Shown here in pieces: positions 53,825 to 63,036 of a stretch of DNA of 64,000 bases. This DNA comes from Paenibacillus sp. JZ16 (GTDB taxonomy: Bacteria; Bacillota; Bacilli; Paenibacillales; Paenibacillaceae): positions 4,716,001 through 4,780,000 of the forward strand of contig NZ_CP017659.1 in NCBI RefSeq assembly GCF_015326965.1. The letters are read 5' to 3'. The notes under the pieces are model-generated. The model searched no databases and was not told the DNA's origin. It saw only the letters and a program-made list of their open reading frames with translations. The position numbers were made by a program, and so were the translations under genes. The stretch's first letter is position 1, and every line of letters begins with the position of its first letter.

Positions 53825-56611
53825 TTGAGTACACAGAGACTGGGAGTTCCTTTGGAAGGCTTTGCGGAGTTCAGCCGAAAGGTCGCCGCCGAAGGTGCCG
53901 TACTGTTAAAGAATGAAGGACAAGTTCTTCCCCTTCAACCACACGAAACCGTTTCCGTTTTTGGCAGAACGCAGATTAATTATTACCGCAGCGGTACGGG
54001 GTCAGGCGGGAGCGTTCATGTATCCCATACAACAAATCTGCTCGGCGGTCTTCGGGATAAGAAGAACATCACTGTTAATGAAGATTTGGCAGCTGTTTAT
54101 GAACAGTGGATTGAACAGAACCCTTTCGATAATGGCGGAGGCGGCTGGGCGGCCGAGCCGTGGCATCAGAAGGAAATGCCTTTGACCGATGAGCTGGTAT
54201 CCGCAGCAAGACAGGCATCCGACAAGGCGATTGTTGTCATCGGACGAACAGCCGGTGAAGACCAGGACAATGCCAATGAGCCGGGCAGTTACCAGTTAAC
54301 GTCCGAAGAAATAGCCATGCTGCAGCAGGTGACAACACACTTTGAGCAAACGATTGTGGTGCTGAATGTGTCCAACATTATCGATATGAGCTGGATGCGT
54401 GATGATAGTTATGCACACCCGATTTCCGCTGTGATCTATGCTTGGCACGGTGGCATGGAAGGCGGCAACGCCATTGCGGACGTATTGGTTGGCGAGGTGA
54501 CGCCAAGCGGCAAATTAACCGACACGATTGCTTACTCGATCGAGGATTATCCATCGACTCGTAATTATGGAAATGAACTAAAGAATGTTTATCAAGAAGA
54601 CATTTATGTGGGTTACCGTTTTTTCGAAACGTTTCGACCCGCTGCTGTCCAGTATGAATTCGGTTTCGGGTTGTCGTATACGCAGTTCGAAATCGAGCCG
54701 CAAGAAGCCAAGTTAACGGTCAAAGAGGGAACACAATATATTGAGATCGGTGTGAACGTAAAAAATATCGGGACCACCTATACAGGCAAAGAGGTTGTTC
54801 AAGTTTATTACGAAGTGCCGCAAGGCGTGCTGGGTCAGCCTGCCAAGGTGTTGGCGGCATTCGGGAAGACGCAGGAGCTTGGACCGGGCGATTCGCAGCA
54901 GCTTACGATCAGCTTCCCGGTTCATATCATGGCTTCCTATGATGATGCAGGTGTGACGGGGGTGCTTTCCGCTTATGTATTAGAGGCTGGAACATACCGT
55001 TTGTATGTGGGAACCAGCGTGAGAAATGTGGAGCCCATCGGTTTGGATGGCCAAGATGGTTACGTTGTACAAGCGCTGCAAGTCGTGGAGCAGCTGCAAG
55101 AAGCCATGGCGCCAACGGAGAACTTCACACGTATGAAGCCGGGCGCTCGAAAGGAAGACGGCTCCTATGAACTCACTTTTGAAGAGGTGCCGCAGCGGAA
55201 GGTTTCCATGGAGGAACGCATTCATCAAAACCTGCCGCTTACCTTGGAGCAAACAGGTAATCGAGGTTATACCTTAAGGGATGTGTATGAGGGAAAGGTC
55301 AGCATGGAAGCTTTTATTGCTCAATTAAGCGATCAAGATCTGGCGGTGATCGTCAGAGGAGAAGGCATGAGCAGTCCGCTGGTAACAGCAGGAACGGCCT
55401 CAGCTTTTGGCGGCGTGAGCGACAGCTTGCTCGACTACGGAATTCCGGTGGCTTGTACGGCGGATGGACCGTCCGGGATTCGGATGGACAGCGGGCAGCA
55501 AGCAACGCAGGTGGCCATTGGCACCTTGCTTGCGGCTACATGGAACACCGAGCTAGTCGAAGAGCTCTATGTGATGGAAGGCCAGGAGTTACTCAGCTAC
55601 AACATCGATACTTTACTTGGACCGGGTCTGAACATTCGGCGCAGCCCACTGAACGGACGCAATTTTGAATATTTCTCGGAAGATCCGCTGATCTCAGGCG
55701 CGTTTGCTGCGGCATGCACGCGCGGGATTATGAAGGGCGGCTCCAATGCCACCCTGAAGCATTTTGCCTGCAACAACCAAGAGAAGCATCGCAGTAAAGT
55801 CGACGCTGTTGTGTCTGAACGCGCCCTTCGGGAGATTTACCTGAAAGGTTTTGAAATCGCGGTGAAGCAGGGCGGAGCGAACTCGATCATGACCTCATAT
55901 AATCCGATCAATGGACACTGGGCGGCTTCCAATTATGATTTGAATACCACGATTCTGCGTGGAGAGTGGGGATTCCATGGCATCGTGATGACCGACTGGT
56001 GGGCCATTATGAACGATGTGGTGAACGGAGGCCCTGCCGATCGCAAAAACACGAACTGGATGGTCCGCGCCCAAAATGATCTGTACATGGTGGTTATGAA
56101 CTACGGTGCGGAAATCAATGCATGGGAAGACAATACTTTGGCATCTTTGGCAAATGGTACGCTGACCCGTGGAGAGCTGCAGCGCAGCGCTATGAACATT
56201 TGCCGATTCCTGATGCATGCACCGGTATTTTCAAGAAAACAGGTGATCGAGGAAGCCGTCGGTGCTTTTAAAGCGGCTCCTTCTCTCGCATCGGAACATG
56301 CCCAAACCTTATCGGAGAGCACACAAGTAAAGCCGGCTGCAGCGGGGCCGACTTATGTGAAGGTGGAAGATTCCGGCGAGTACCGAATTATTGTGTGCAT
56401 TATGTCTCCGGAAACCGAACTAGCCCAAAGCGCGTGCAACGTCACGTTGAACGGTCAACCGGTGATCACGATTCAAACGAATGGTACCGACGGCAGATGG
56501 ATCAAACAGAAGCTGGTTAAAGTGGAACTGGAAGCAGGTTATTATGAGATGAAGCTGGATTTCGTCAAGCCCGGCTTGCAGATCGACTGGATTGAATTTA
56601 AGCGGGTGTAA
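53825..56611 (+). CDS. Glycoside hydrolase family 3 with permuted domain order
   Basis: About 928 residues from TTG 53825, which follows AGGAGGG by 8 bases. The order is unusual: the GH3 C-terminal domain comes first (residues about 5-270: AAEGAVLLKNEGQVLPL, IVVIGRTAGEDQDN, DVLVGEVTPSGKLTDTI), then a fibronectin-like domain (KNIGTTYTGKEVVQVYYEVPQG), then the catalytic barrel (PVACTADGPSGIRM, LLGPGLNIRRSPLNGRNFEYFSEDP, TLKHFACNNQEKHR, MTSYNPINGHWAASN, with nucleophile Asp in GIVMTDWW). The last 80 residues look like a CBM6/35-type module (EYRIIVCIMSPETEL ... QIDWIEFKRV). No signal peptide, so probably intracellular. Predicted beta-glycosidase; swapped GH3 enzymes are known from other Firmicutes. 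Terminator at 56624. Confidence 0.92.
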   Translation: MSTQRLGVPLEGFAEFSRKVAAEGAVLLKNEGQVLPLQPHETVSVFGRTQINYYRSGTGSGGSVHVSHTTNLLGGLRDKKNITVNEDLAAVYEQWIEQNPFDNGGGGWAAEPWHQKEMPLTDELVSAARQASDKAIVVIGRTAGEDQDNANEPGSYQLTSEEIAMLQQVTTHFEQTIVVLNVSNIIDMSWMRDDSYAHPISAVIYAWHGGMEGGNAIADVLVGEVTPSGKLTDTIAYSIEDYPSTRNYGNELKNVYQEDIYVGYRFFETFRPAAVQYEFGFGLSYTQFEIEPQEAKLTVKEGTQYIEIGVNVKNIGTTYTGKEVVQVYYEVPQGVLGQPAKVLAAFGKTQELGPGDSQQLTISFPVHIMASYDDAGVTGVLSAYVLEAGTYRLYVGTSVRNVEPIGLDGQDGYVVQALQVVEQLQEAMAPTENFTRMKPGARKEDGSYELTFEEVPQRKVSMEERIHQNLPLTLEQTGNRGYTLRDVYEGKVSMEAFIAQLSDQDLAVIVRGEGMSSPLVTAGTASAFGGVSDSLLDYGIPVACTADGPSGIRMDSGQQATQVAIGTLLAATWNTELVEELYVMEGQELLSYNIDTLLGPGLNIRRSPLNGRNFEYFSEDPLISGAFAAACTRGIMKGGSNATLKHFACNNQEKHRSKVDAVVSERALREIYLKGFEIAVKQGGANSIMTSYNPINGHWAASNYDLNTTILRGEWGFHGIVMTDWWAIMNDVVNGGPADRKNTNWMVRAQNDLYMVVMNYGAEINAWEDNTLASLANGTLTRGELQRSAMNICRFLMHAPVFSRKQVIEEAVGAFKAAPSLASEHAQTLSESTQVKPAAAGPTYVKVEDSGEYRIIVCIMSPETELAQSACNVTLNGQPVITIQTNGTDGRWIKQKLVKVELEAGYYEMKLDFVKPGLQIDWIEFKRV

Positions 56612-56623
56612 ATCCAGAAACAC

Positions 56624-56667
56624 AGGGGGTATCCGATGGATCTAAGATCTTTCGGACGCCCCTTTTT
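56624..56667 (+). terminator. Terminator after the GH3 gene
   Basis: AGGGG with ATCCGA pairs with TCGGA and CCCCT, followed by TTTTT. Confidence 0.85.
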
Positions 56668-56796
56668 CCTCCTTAACAATATGAATACACCAATTGCACG
56701 TTGCTGATATCCAATATAATGTGACGAATGTCATCGAAAAAATATTTAAAATTCGAATAATAAGGATGATGCAAGAACTTAAAAACAAGAGAGGGT

Positions 56797-57027
56797 GTGA
56801 AGCGTTTGGCAGCAACGATCCGTGAATGTGTGGAACAAGACTATGTTATTGAGCATGTGAAGCAGCGATTTCATTGCATGGTGTTATGGTGTGAAGGGCG
56901 TGCATGCCTGGAATATAACGGCGAGGAAGAGCTAGCGCGAATATCGGAATACGTAAAACAAACGTTTGACAAAGAGCTGCTGGACGTATTCTTCACAGCT
57001 GTTGAGAGCATGCCGCTGGACGACTAA
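56797..57027 (+). CDS. Small hypothetical protein
   Basis: 76 residues from GTG 56797 or TTG 56806 (ribosome site AGAGAGGG). Acidic, with two Cys (ECVEQDY, MVLWCEGRACLEYNG) and a helical C-terminal half (EELARISEYVKQTFDKELLDVFFTAVESM). No membrane segment and no family recognised. It stands alone, followed by a strong GGGGAG hairpin and a terminator at 57153. Confidence 0.6.
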   Translation: MKRLAATIRECVEQDYVIEHVKQRFHCMVLWCEGRACLEYNGEEELARISEYVKQTFDKELLDVFFTAVESMPLDD

Positions 57028-57152
57028 AGGGTATAGATATGTGCTATTTCCTTGGTTGTCTTCGGACAGGGGAGCGACTCCCCTTGTCTCCACTATGTTA
57101 AACCACATTCTCATATGGACGTGTTTTTTACGTTTTCAATAGCATGATAATC

Positions 57153-57183
57153 AAAATCCATCCGTACGAGGATGGATTTTTTG
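57153..57183 (+). terminator. Intrinsic terminator
   Basis: AAAATCCATCC (57153-57163) pairs with GGATGGATTTT (57170-57180), then TT. Confidence 0.9.
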
Positions 57184-57244
57184 CGCGTTGGTTAAGGTGT
57201 TATCATCAATTTGTTCAGTATATATTGTGACTAGAGTCTACAAT

Positions 57245-57303
57245 GTTCAACAATCTGAGGTTCCTACTACAGCAAAGTTCAACATGTTCCTTCATGATGT
57301 TCC
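57245..57303 (+). promoter_or_regulatory. GTTC-repeat region upstream of the AAA operon
   Basis: GTTC occurs five times in 60 bases (57245, 57260, 57277, 57286, 57299), twice as GTTCAACA. It lies 45-100 bases before the first gene of the operon, so it may be an operator; no binding protein is known. Confidence 0.35.
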
Positions 57304-57346
57304 ATGATATACTAAAATAAACCAAAATATAGTTCTTGGAGGTACT

Positions 57347-57823
57347 ATGCGGAGACCGATATTAGGACTTAGTACTCGGGTTGAAACCAATCTGAATGTC
57401 GCACCCAGGCAGCAAGCTGCAGTTCGCTTAGAAGGAGTTGCATTAGAGAAAAGGTTGCGCTCAAAACGCTCAAGCGCTTTCATAGAAGCGATGGCCAAGC
57501 TTGATGCTAGCGGTGTGGTTGCCACAAAGGAGAAAGTTCAAGAGCTTATAGATCAAATAGCCAGTGAATTTCCCGAGTTAGCGGTGGATCAGCTTCCGTT
57601 AGGTATTGTGAGTAAGTGTTACTTGGGGAATCCTTATGAAGTCCATTCGCTAGATACTAGATTACAGATTCTCGATCATTATAAACGAGGAGAAATCGTT
57701 CCAAACGGCATGGAAAAGGCTAGAAGACTGGCTATGCATCCTAGCTATGCCTACATCGAGGTATATATGAATATGATTGCTGCAGTATCCCTATCTGGAG
57801 AAGTATCTATGATTAAGGAGTAG
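57347..57823 (+). CDS. AAA operon protein 1, function unknown (158 aa)
   Basis: 158 residues from ATG 57347, ribosome site GGAGG 5 bases upstream. Basic N-terminus (MRRPILGLSTRVETN), then mostly helical sequence (LEKRLRSKRSSAFIEAMAKLDASGVVATKEKVQELIDQIASEF) and a C-terminal hydrophobic helix (YAYIEVYMNMIAAVSLSGEV). No known motif. First of five closely packed genes; the next start lies 8 bases on. Co-transcription with the AAA ATPase at 60289 suggests a shared complex. Confidence 0.75.
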   Translation: MRRPILGLSTRVETNLNVAPRQQAAVRLEGVALEKRLRSKRSSAFIEAMAKLDASGVVATKEKVQELIDQIASEFPELAVDQLPLGIVSKCYLGNPYEVHSLDTRLQILDHYKRGEIVPNGMEKARRLAMHPSYAYIEVYMNMIAAVSLSGEVSMIKE

Positions 57824-57830
57824 ATGAACG

Positions 57831-59537
57831 ATGTCAAATCATCAAACGATCTCAACGGCTAACTTGAGTCGGATCGAAAATTCATTGAGCGCAATTAATG
57901 ACAATATTAACGGAGTATATCAACAGGTAGCTACAGTAGAACAGCAACTGGAGGATACGCAGAGCGATCTTGCGCTGCTTGCAGAAGAGTTTCGGGAATA
58001 TGTACGCCAGGATGGCTTGATCAAAAATGTGCAGTTAGCAGAGACGAGATTAGTTAAGGTTAGGCAAGAGCTTGAGAATAAATTCGGCCACTATGAGGAT
58101 GTTCGTCGAAGAGCGATTGGAATATTGCAAGCGGTCGACACCAGTTTGGTCCGTAAGGATACAATCGAGAATGCATCGGAAGAACAGTTGCTGGCTGCTC
58201 CACGGTATTGGCTAGCGCCATGTTTAATCGCATTATCCGCATGGCTTAGTGATAATAAGGAGCTGGCCGAGAAGGCAGTTGTCGAAGCTTTGCGAAGAGA
58301 TGATGAGAAGACATCTTTGTTTTTTGCATTGGTTACACGCCGAGGAGGCCGTTATCAATCAAGCCGGTCTTGGTTGGAACGATATTTCGGTCAGCAAGAT
58401 CCGAATGAACTTAAGAGAGAAATCGTTATTTTGATTGATGGCTTTTCTAACGGAATTTTTGGTCCGGAAGCTAGAGCGAAATGCGGCTTATTAATAAAAA
58501 GCTGGTTGGACGAGCTATCACAAAAAGCAGGTTTTGTCGAAGCACAGCGAGACCAATGGAAGAAAGCGCTTTTGTCGCGTACAGAAAAGCTGAGTGCTTC
58601 AAAATTTCCTCATTTGAGGAAATACAGTCCGACTTGGCCACAGCTCCAGCGTGCGCTTGAGGGTGCACAGCTGCATGATATTATTTTTCAATATTTCAAT
58701 TTTATACTTACTCAAGAGATCGTCCCTTCTAAAAACTTGGCTTTTGCAGTAGACCAACTGCTCGACATTTTGGTTCGTGAATTCGACGAGGAAGAGCTGC
58801 CGTTGCGTCGTGAAGAACGATTAAATGAATTAATCATAAAAGAAGATGGAGACAAGAATACGGCCCAGAACTTGTTCGCAAACGAGAAGGTCGTTGAGGA
58901 AAGACTTGATTTTACACAGCTGCTAACGAACTTTTCCATGTATCCTACGGAATCCAACGCTTCTGTTGCTACCCAAAAGCTCGCCATAGCCCTATCGAAG
59001 GAATGGATAAACCATGCACATGATGATCTAACAGCTGAAAATCGTAATGCTGTCCCTATCGATATTGAGATTAAATTGGATGATTGGACGGGCGCTTCGA
59101 GGGACGGAAGTAATGAGGAAGAGCTGATCTCCAGTTTGCAACAGCATATCCAATTGAAGAAAGAGAACGCTTTGAAAAAAAACAAACTTGGCGCCAAACA
59201 TTGGGTATCCTTAGCCGCAAGCATTGGGTTCTTTGTATTAGGTATGAGCACACTATTTTTATTTATTGTTTCTGCCATCTGTTTGTTTATTTTCTTGAAT
59301 GGTCTGAGGATTGTCAAAAAGAATGTACAACTAATTGAACAGAATTATGAGGAACTTTTCGCAAATCATAAGCAAATTTTAGTGGCGACTTTAAGTGACG
59401 TTGTTGATTATCGTCGCGAGTATGAGACTGAAGATGCTAAGGCAAGTAAAGTTGATGAGCTTCTTGATCAAGTTACACCAGAGCAATATACATATTCGAC
59501 CTATGATTCTGCTAGAGCCGTTATTTCGTCTAACTAA
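57831..59537 (+). CDS. AAA operon protein 2: coiled-coil protein with C-terminal membrane hairpin
   Basis: 568 residues. Residues about 1-100 are strongly coiled-coil (LSRIENSLSAINDNINGVYQQVATVEQQLEDTQSDLALLAEEF). The middle 130-400 is helical and soluble. About residues 450-490 hold two membrane segments in tandem (WVSLAASIGFFVLGMSTLFLFIVSAICLFIFLNGL), and a short helical tail follows. Such a layout suits a membrane-anchored scaffold or sensor. The ribosome site AAGGAG overlaps the end of the preceding gene. I do not recognise the family. Confidence 0.8.
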   Translation: MSNHQTISTANLSRIENSLSAINDNINGVYQQVATVEQQLEDTQSDLALLAEEFREYVRQDGLIKNVQLAETRLVKVRQELENKFGHYEDVRRRAIGILQAVDTSLVRKDTIENASEEQLLAAPRYWLAPCLIALSAWLSDNKELAEKAVVEALRRDDEKTSLFFALVTRRGGRYQSSRSWLERYFGQQDPNELKREIVILIDGFSNGIFGPEARAKCGLLIKSWLDELSQKAGFVEAQRDQWKKALLSRTEKLSASKFPHLRKYSPTWPQLQRALEGAQLHDIIFQYFNFILTQEIVPSKNLAFAVDQLLDILVREFDEEELPLRREERLNELIIKEDGDKNTAQNLFANEKVVEERLDFTQLLTNFSMYPTESNASVATQKLAIALSKEWINHAHDDLTAENRNAVPIDIEIKLDDWTGASRDGSNEEELISSLQQHIQLKKENALKKNKLGAKHWVSLAASIGFFVLGMSTLFLFIVSAICLFIFLNGLRIVKKNVQLIEQNYEELFANHKQILVATLSDVVDYRREYETEDAKASKVDELLDQVTPEQYTYSTYDSARAVISSN

Positions 59538-59554
59538 GAGGGAGTGAAATCCGG

Positions 59555-59749
59555 ATGTTAAATAGAAGCAAACCTATCATTCAGAATACTTCGACAGAGC
59601 CGGCTGCTCAAATGCAATCGAAGCTGGATCTGAAGATTGAAGAGCTGCAAAGGCAAACCATTAACGAATCATTAGCGGAAAGTTTTCCTGCATGGGATTT
59701 GAATCCGCCGGCTGTACTAGTTCGTAGACGGAGTTCCAAAATATTATGA
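59555..59749 (+). CDS. AAA operon protein 3, small hydrophilic (64 aa)
   Basis: 64 residues from ATG 59555 (GAGGGAGTGA ribosome site). Hydrophilic, one amphipathic helix (MQSKLDLKIEELQRQTINESLAESF), basic end (VRRRSSKIL). Its TGA stop overlaps the ATG of the next gene in ATGA, a coupling signal that supports it as a true gene. Confidence 0.75.
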   Translation: MLNRSKPIIQNTSTEPAAQMQSKLDLKIEELQRQTINESLAESFPAWDLNPPAVLVRRRSSKIL

Positions 59750-60288
59750 ATCCTCCGAACTATTATTCCGAATGGACACAGCTGTTTCAGCAACTAAAAG
59801 AACTTGGTCAGGAAGATGAGAAGATCATTTCTGTTCTGGAAAAAGGCCGGTTGGAATGGACTTCAGGTGTAGCTGATAAAATTGTGAAGTGTACCTATGA
59901 TGTAATTGAATTTAAATTAAAATATGCGACGCGCCTATTTCAGCAGGAATTAGATCATTCACGCGGCGAGGAAGCAGCCATTATTTCCGCCATTATAAAT
60001 GCCCGTTATCGATTTGATTTGCTGTATCGTTTATGCCGCCTTTCTATTTTTCCTGAGGATGTCAAGGAAACTTTGATCCAAGTTGTAAGTAAATATGTCG
60101 GAGATTCTCAGGAAGCATTATTAGAAAGTGCAAAGCATGATCGAACAGGTCAACTTGCGTATACGATTAGACATAACAGTTTGACGCAGCAACAGACGCA
60201 AGCTCCAGCGGCTGCGGCTCGTGAGCCGTCTGATCCAAAGGAGTCTGGTTCTGATCCATTTAAGTCTAGAAGAAGGGTGCTATTTTAA
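59746..60288 (+). CDS. AAA operon protein 4, helical, function unknown (180 aa)
   Basis: 180 residues, starting in the ATGA overlap with the previous gene and ending one base before the ATPase start. Mainly helical (YSEWTQLFQQLKELGQEDEKIISVLEKGRLEW ... AIINARYRFDLLYRLCRLSIF), with a low-complexity tail of Gln, Ala and Pro, then basic (SRRRVLF). No known domain. The strict packing implies fixed stoichiometry with the ATPase, perhaps as adaptor. Confidence 0.8.
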   Translation: MNPPNYYSEWTQLFQQLKELGQEDEKIISVLEKGRLEWTSGVADKIVKCTYDVIEFKLKYATRLFQQELDHSRGEEAAIISAIINARYRFDLLYRLCRLSIFPEDVKETLIQVVSKYVGDSQEALLESAKHDRTGQLAYTIRHNSLTQQQTQAPAAAAREPSDPKESGSDPFKSRRRVLF

Positions 60289-61842
60289 ATGAGTGACTTG
60301 CAAACATGTTTGAAGACCATGGAGCAATATTTGAAAGCGAGAATTCCCTTTATTTCTATACGTACCGCGGAACGCTCTCGTGCGCTTAGCTTTATAGCTC
60401 AATTATCAACAAAGCTAAATTTAAACATTGGCTACCATACGTTATCCCAAGGAATGAGAGATATATCAACCAATCGGCTTCTCAATGAGGACCGTTCGGT
60501 TATCGGTGGACTAGATTATGTGACACAAAAAATCGGTCAACTGCAAAATCAAACGTTTGTTTTTACAGAGGTACAAGAGCTTGAAGACGATACTCGAATG
60601 GCAAGACAATTGCAAGATGCGGTAATGCTTGCTACGGAAACAGGCGGGTCGATTGTTGTGATTACGAATAATCCTGTCTGGGGGCCATTGCAGCGTCTCG
60701 GCATGTCGATAACGCTGTCTCAGCCCAACGAGGATGAAATGCTGATCATTATTCGAGATCAAATCAATCCTTATCGAAGTGAAATGTTCATTGAGTGGCA
60801 GGATGCCGAGGAGAGACAAGCGGCCGCTATACTTGCGGGCATAAGCCAAATCGAGGCTGAAAATGTGATCGCAACATTATTAGCTAACGGCAGTATTATG
60901 AACGAGAATTTAAAGGAATTAATGCATGCCAAAGATAAGATTTTTGCCGATATTTCTGGTATTGAGCGAGTTATTGTAAGAGAGGACTATCAAATTGGCG
61001 GTTTAGAAGGTCTTAAATTATGGCTTGAAGCTAACCGCCAGTTATTGACGGCTGACTTGCGCGAGCGCGGCATTCGCCCGCCAAGAGGAATTTTGTTGGT
61101 TGGTGTTCCAGGGTGTGGGAAGTCTTTATCCGCTAAGGCAATCGCATCCTTATGGAACCTGCCGCTGTATCGGTTGGATTTATCCACCATACATGGACAG
61201 TACTTAGGGCAGAGTGAGAATCGTTTGAAAGAAGCGTTATCAACAGCCGATCATGTGGCGCCATGCGTATTATGGATTGATGAAATTGAGAAGGGTCTTG
61301 CGGGCGCAGTAGGTGGAGGCGATGGAGGCACATCGACCCGTCTGGTTGGCCAGTTCCTGTATTGGTTACAGGAGAGCCTCGCTAGAGTCTTCGTTGTGGC
61401 AACCGCCAATGACGTATCGAAGCTGCCCCCTGAACTGCTGCGCAGAGGCCGTTTTGATGAATTGTTTTTCGTGGATTTGCCAACGGCGAGTGAACGAGAG
61501 GAAATTATAAAGATTTATATTGAAAAGGGATTGAAGAGAACAGTATCGAATGAATTGTTGCAACAGTTAGTAAGGCTGTCGGAGGGCTTTGCCGGTGCGG
61601 ATTTGGAAGCTGCTGTTCGAGATGTAGTGAAGCAAGCCTTTGTAAAAGGGGACGATTCCATTACAGATGAAACGTTTATAAACTTTTTTACCAATGTTGT
61701 GCCGCTATCTCAAACAAGTCCTGAACAAATTGAAGCGATACGTACTTGGGGTAAAGAAAGAGCAGTCCCAGCCGGTAAATTAAATGAAGAGCCGAATGGG
61801 CATGGCGTTCACCGGTCAAGCGGACGAAAAGTAATGGTATAG
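60289..61842 (+). CDS. Ycf46-like AAA+ ATPase
   Basis: 517 residues. The first 220 form a degenerate P-loop-like domain (IPFISIRTAERSRALSFIAQLS, FVFTEVQELEDD, SIVVITNNPVWGPLQRLGMSITLSQPN) lacking a Walker A. A complete AAA module follows: GVPGCGKS (61102-61125), Walker B VLWIDEIEKG, sensor 1 ATANDVSKLPPELLRRGRFDE with arginine finger, and a C-terminal helical lid (SEGFAGADLEAAVRDVVKQAF). This two-part plan is that of the Ycf46 group of AAA proteins found in cyanobacteria, plastids and some bacteria. It probably remodels a protein partner, likely those encoded just upstream. Strong hairpins follow (61913-61992). Substrate and process are unknown. Confidence 0.9.
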   Translation: MSDLQTCLKTMEQYLKARIPFISIRTAERSRALSFIAQLSTKLNLNIGYHTLSQGMRDISTNRLLNEDRSVIGGLDYVTQKIGQLQNQTFVFTEVQELEDDTRMARQLQDAVMLATETGGSIVVITNNPVWGPLQRLGMSITLSQPNEDEMLIIIRDQINPYRSEMFIEWQDAEERQAAAILAGISQIEAENVIATLLANGSIMNENLKELMHAKDKIFADISGIERVIVREDYQIGGLEGLKLWLEANRQLLTADLRERGIRPPRGILLVGVPGCGKSLSAKAIASLWNLPLYRLDLSTIHGQYLGQSENRLKEALSTADHVAPCVLWIDEIEKGLAGAVGGGDGGTSTRLVGQFLYWLQESLARVFVVATANDVSKLPPELLRRGRFDELFFVDLPTASEREEIIKIYIEKGLKRTVSNELLQQLVRLSEGFAGADLEAAVRDVVKQAFVKGDDSITDETFINFFTNVVPLSQTSPEQIEAIRTWGKERAVPAGKLNEEPNGHGVHRSSGRKVMV

Positions 61843-61911
61843 TATACGAATATAAACTGATCCGATCAGCGCTCGGGCCCGTTTAATGACGGCAATATCG
61901 CCGTATTCTCC

Positions 61912-61992
61912 ACAAATAACAACCCGCTCATTGAGCGGGTTGTTATTTGTCTAGGATTGAAGAATCCCCAAACCTGTCGTTTGGGGATTCTT
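61912..61992. terminator. Two strong bidirectional terminators between convergent operons
   Basis: Stem 1 is an 18-bp pairing of ACAAATAACAACCCGCTC with its complement (61912-61950). Stem 2 pairs AAGAATCCCCAAAC (61960-61973) with GTTTGGGGATTCTT (61979-61992). They separate the AAA operon from the lasso peptide operon. Confidence 0.9.
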
Positions 61993-62072
61993 AATAGAGG
62001 GGACATATGGTATCGAGGGTGTTTGAGGGCTGAGGGATATGATTCAAGAAAAGACTCATGAAGTTCATGTGT

Positions 62073-62996
62073 TTATTCACTTATGGCATCTACAACCATG
62101 GCCGTTAGCTCGTGCACGGTATGTTCGTTTAATGGACGCTGAATCTGGTACATAGCCATACTCCCGGACATACGCGCCGTGATGTCAAAATGCCACTTCG
62201 TTAATCCGCTGCCGGATAGAAGTTGGTTTCGATAGGTATGACGATGCAGCAGCGGCAGCTTCTCTAATTTATCAATCTCACGTATATGTAGTTGACTGCA
62301 ATCGGTCTTCACGAGCTCAAAAATGCCAGCCAGCGGCAGGGGATTATTGGAGAATTGGGATGTGACGGGGACGGCGTACTTGGTTTCACGCTCGAACAAA
62401 GGTCGAAATTGCCTGGAATCCATACCGAAGACTTCAAGGCTTTCCTGCCAAAGCTTTTGTTGAGGATAAGCTGGCGTTGCGTAAGGAATATTTTGTTGGT
62501 CCAGCGTCACAGCGATAATGTCATCCGTTAATAATTGGTAGCCTTTCTGCAGAAAGGCAGAGGCCAGCGTCGACTTCCCGTGTCCGGAATGGCCGATGAA
62601 GGCATAGGCTTTATGGTCAATCACTACCGCGCTGCCGTGCAGGGGGAGTATTTTACGCTGCAATAAAAGGGCACCCATACAAGATCCAAGCACGTACAGC
62701 CGGATTTTATCCTCCGCTGCCCCCTTCTCTGGAGAGACAGAGATGGTCGACCCGTTCTCTATTGCAAAAATAGCGAGTTCAGGCACTCTGAACATGACCA
62801 TATCTTCAGTACATACCCATGTTTTATTCGATTTATCAGATCCTTCAAGCCATCTTTCAGTCAGATCAGCATAACGGACGACAATATCGGCATAATCATC
62901 CGGGAGGACGACGGGCTGTAACTCAGGCAGGGGAATGTCACTATGAATGGAAAACCCGAAGGCCTTATATGTGGTTGGCTTAAACGTTTGAAGCAT
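62073..62996 (-). CDS. HPr-kinase-like protein of a lasso peptide cluster
   Basis: About 307 residues. The N-terminal 120 residues are a variable beta-rich region (FGFSIHSDIPLPELQPV); the C-terminal part has the HPr kinase/phosphorylase core: LPLHGSAVVID, Walker A GHSGHGKST and LLTDDIIAVT. In the paeninodin cluster a kinase of this class phosphorylates the C-terminal Ser of the precursor; this precursor also ends in Ser. I chose ATG 62996, which follows GGAGTGAGG; GTG 63005 is in frame. It lies downstream of the precursor on the same strand, past a terminator-like hairpin, and is the last gene of the operon. Confidence 0.88.
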   Translation of the reverse strand: MLQTFKPTTYKAFGFSIHSDIPLPELQPVVLPDDYADIVVRYADLTERWLEGSDKSNKTWVCTEDMVMFRVPELAIFAIENGSTISVSPEKGAAEDKIRLYVLGSCMGALLLQRKILPLHGSAVVIDHKAYAFIGHSGHGKSTLASAFLQKGYQLLTDDIIAVTLDQQNIPYATPAYPQQKLWQESLEVFGMDSRQFRPLFERETKYAVPVTSQFSNNPLPLAGIFELVKTDCSQLHIREIDKLEKLPLLHRHTYRNQLLSGSGLTKWHFDITARMSGSMAMYQIQRPLNEHTVHELTAMVVDAISE

Positions 62997-63036
62997 GGTC
63001 CTCACTCCAATGATTAATATGCGAATAAAAAAAGAT

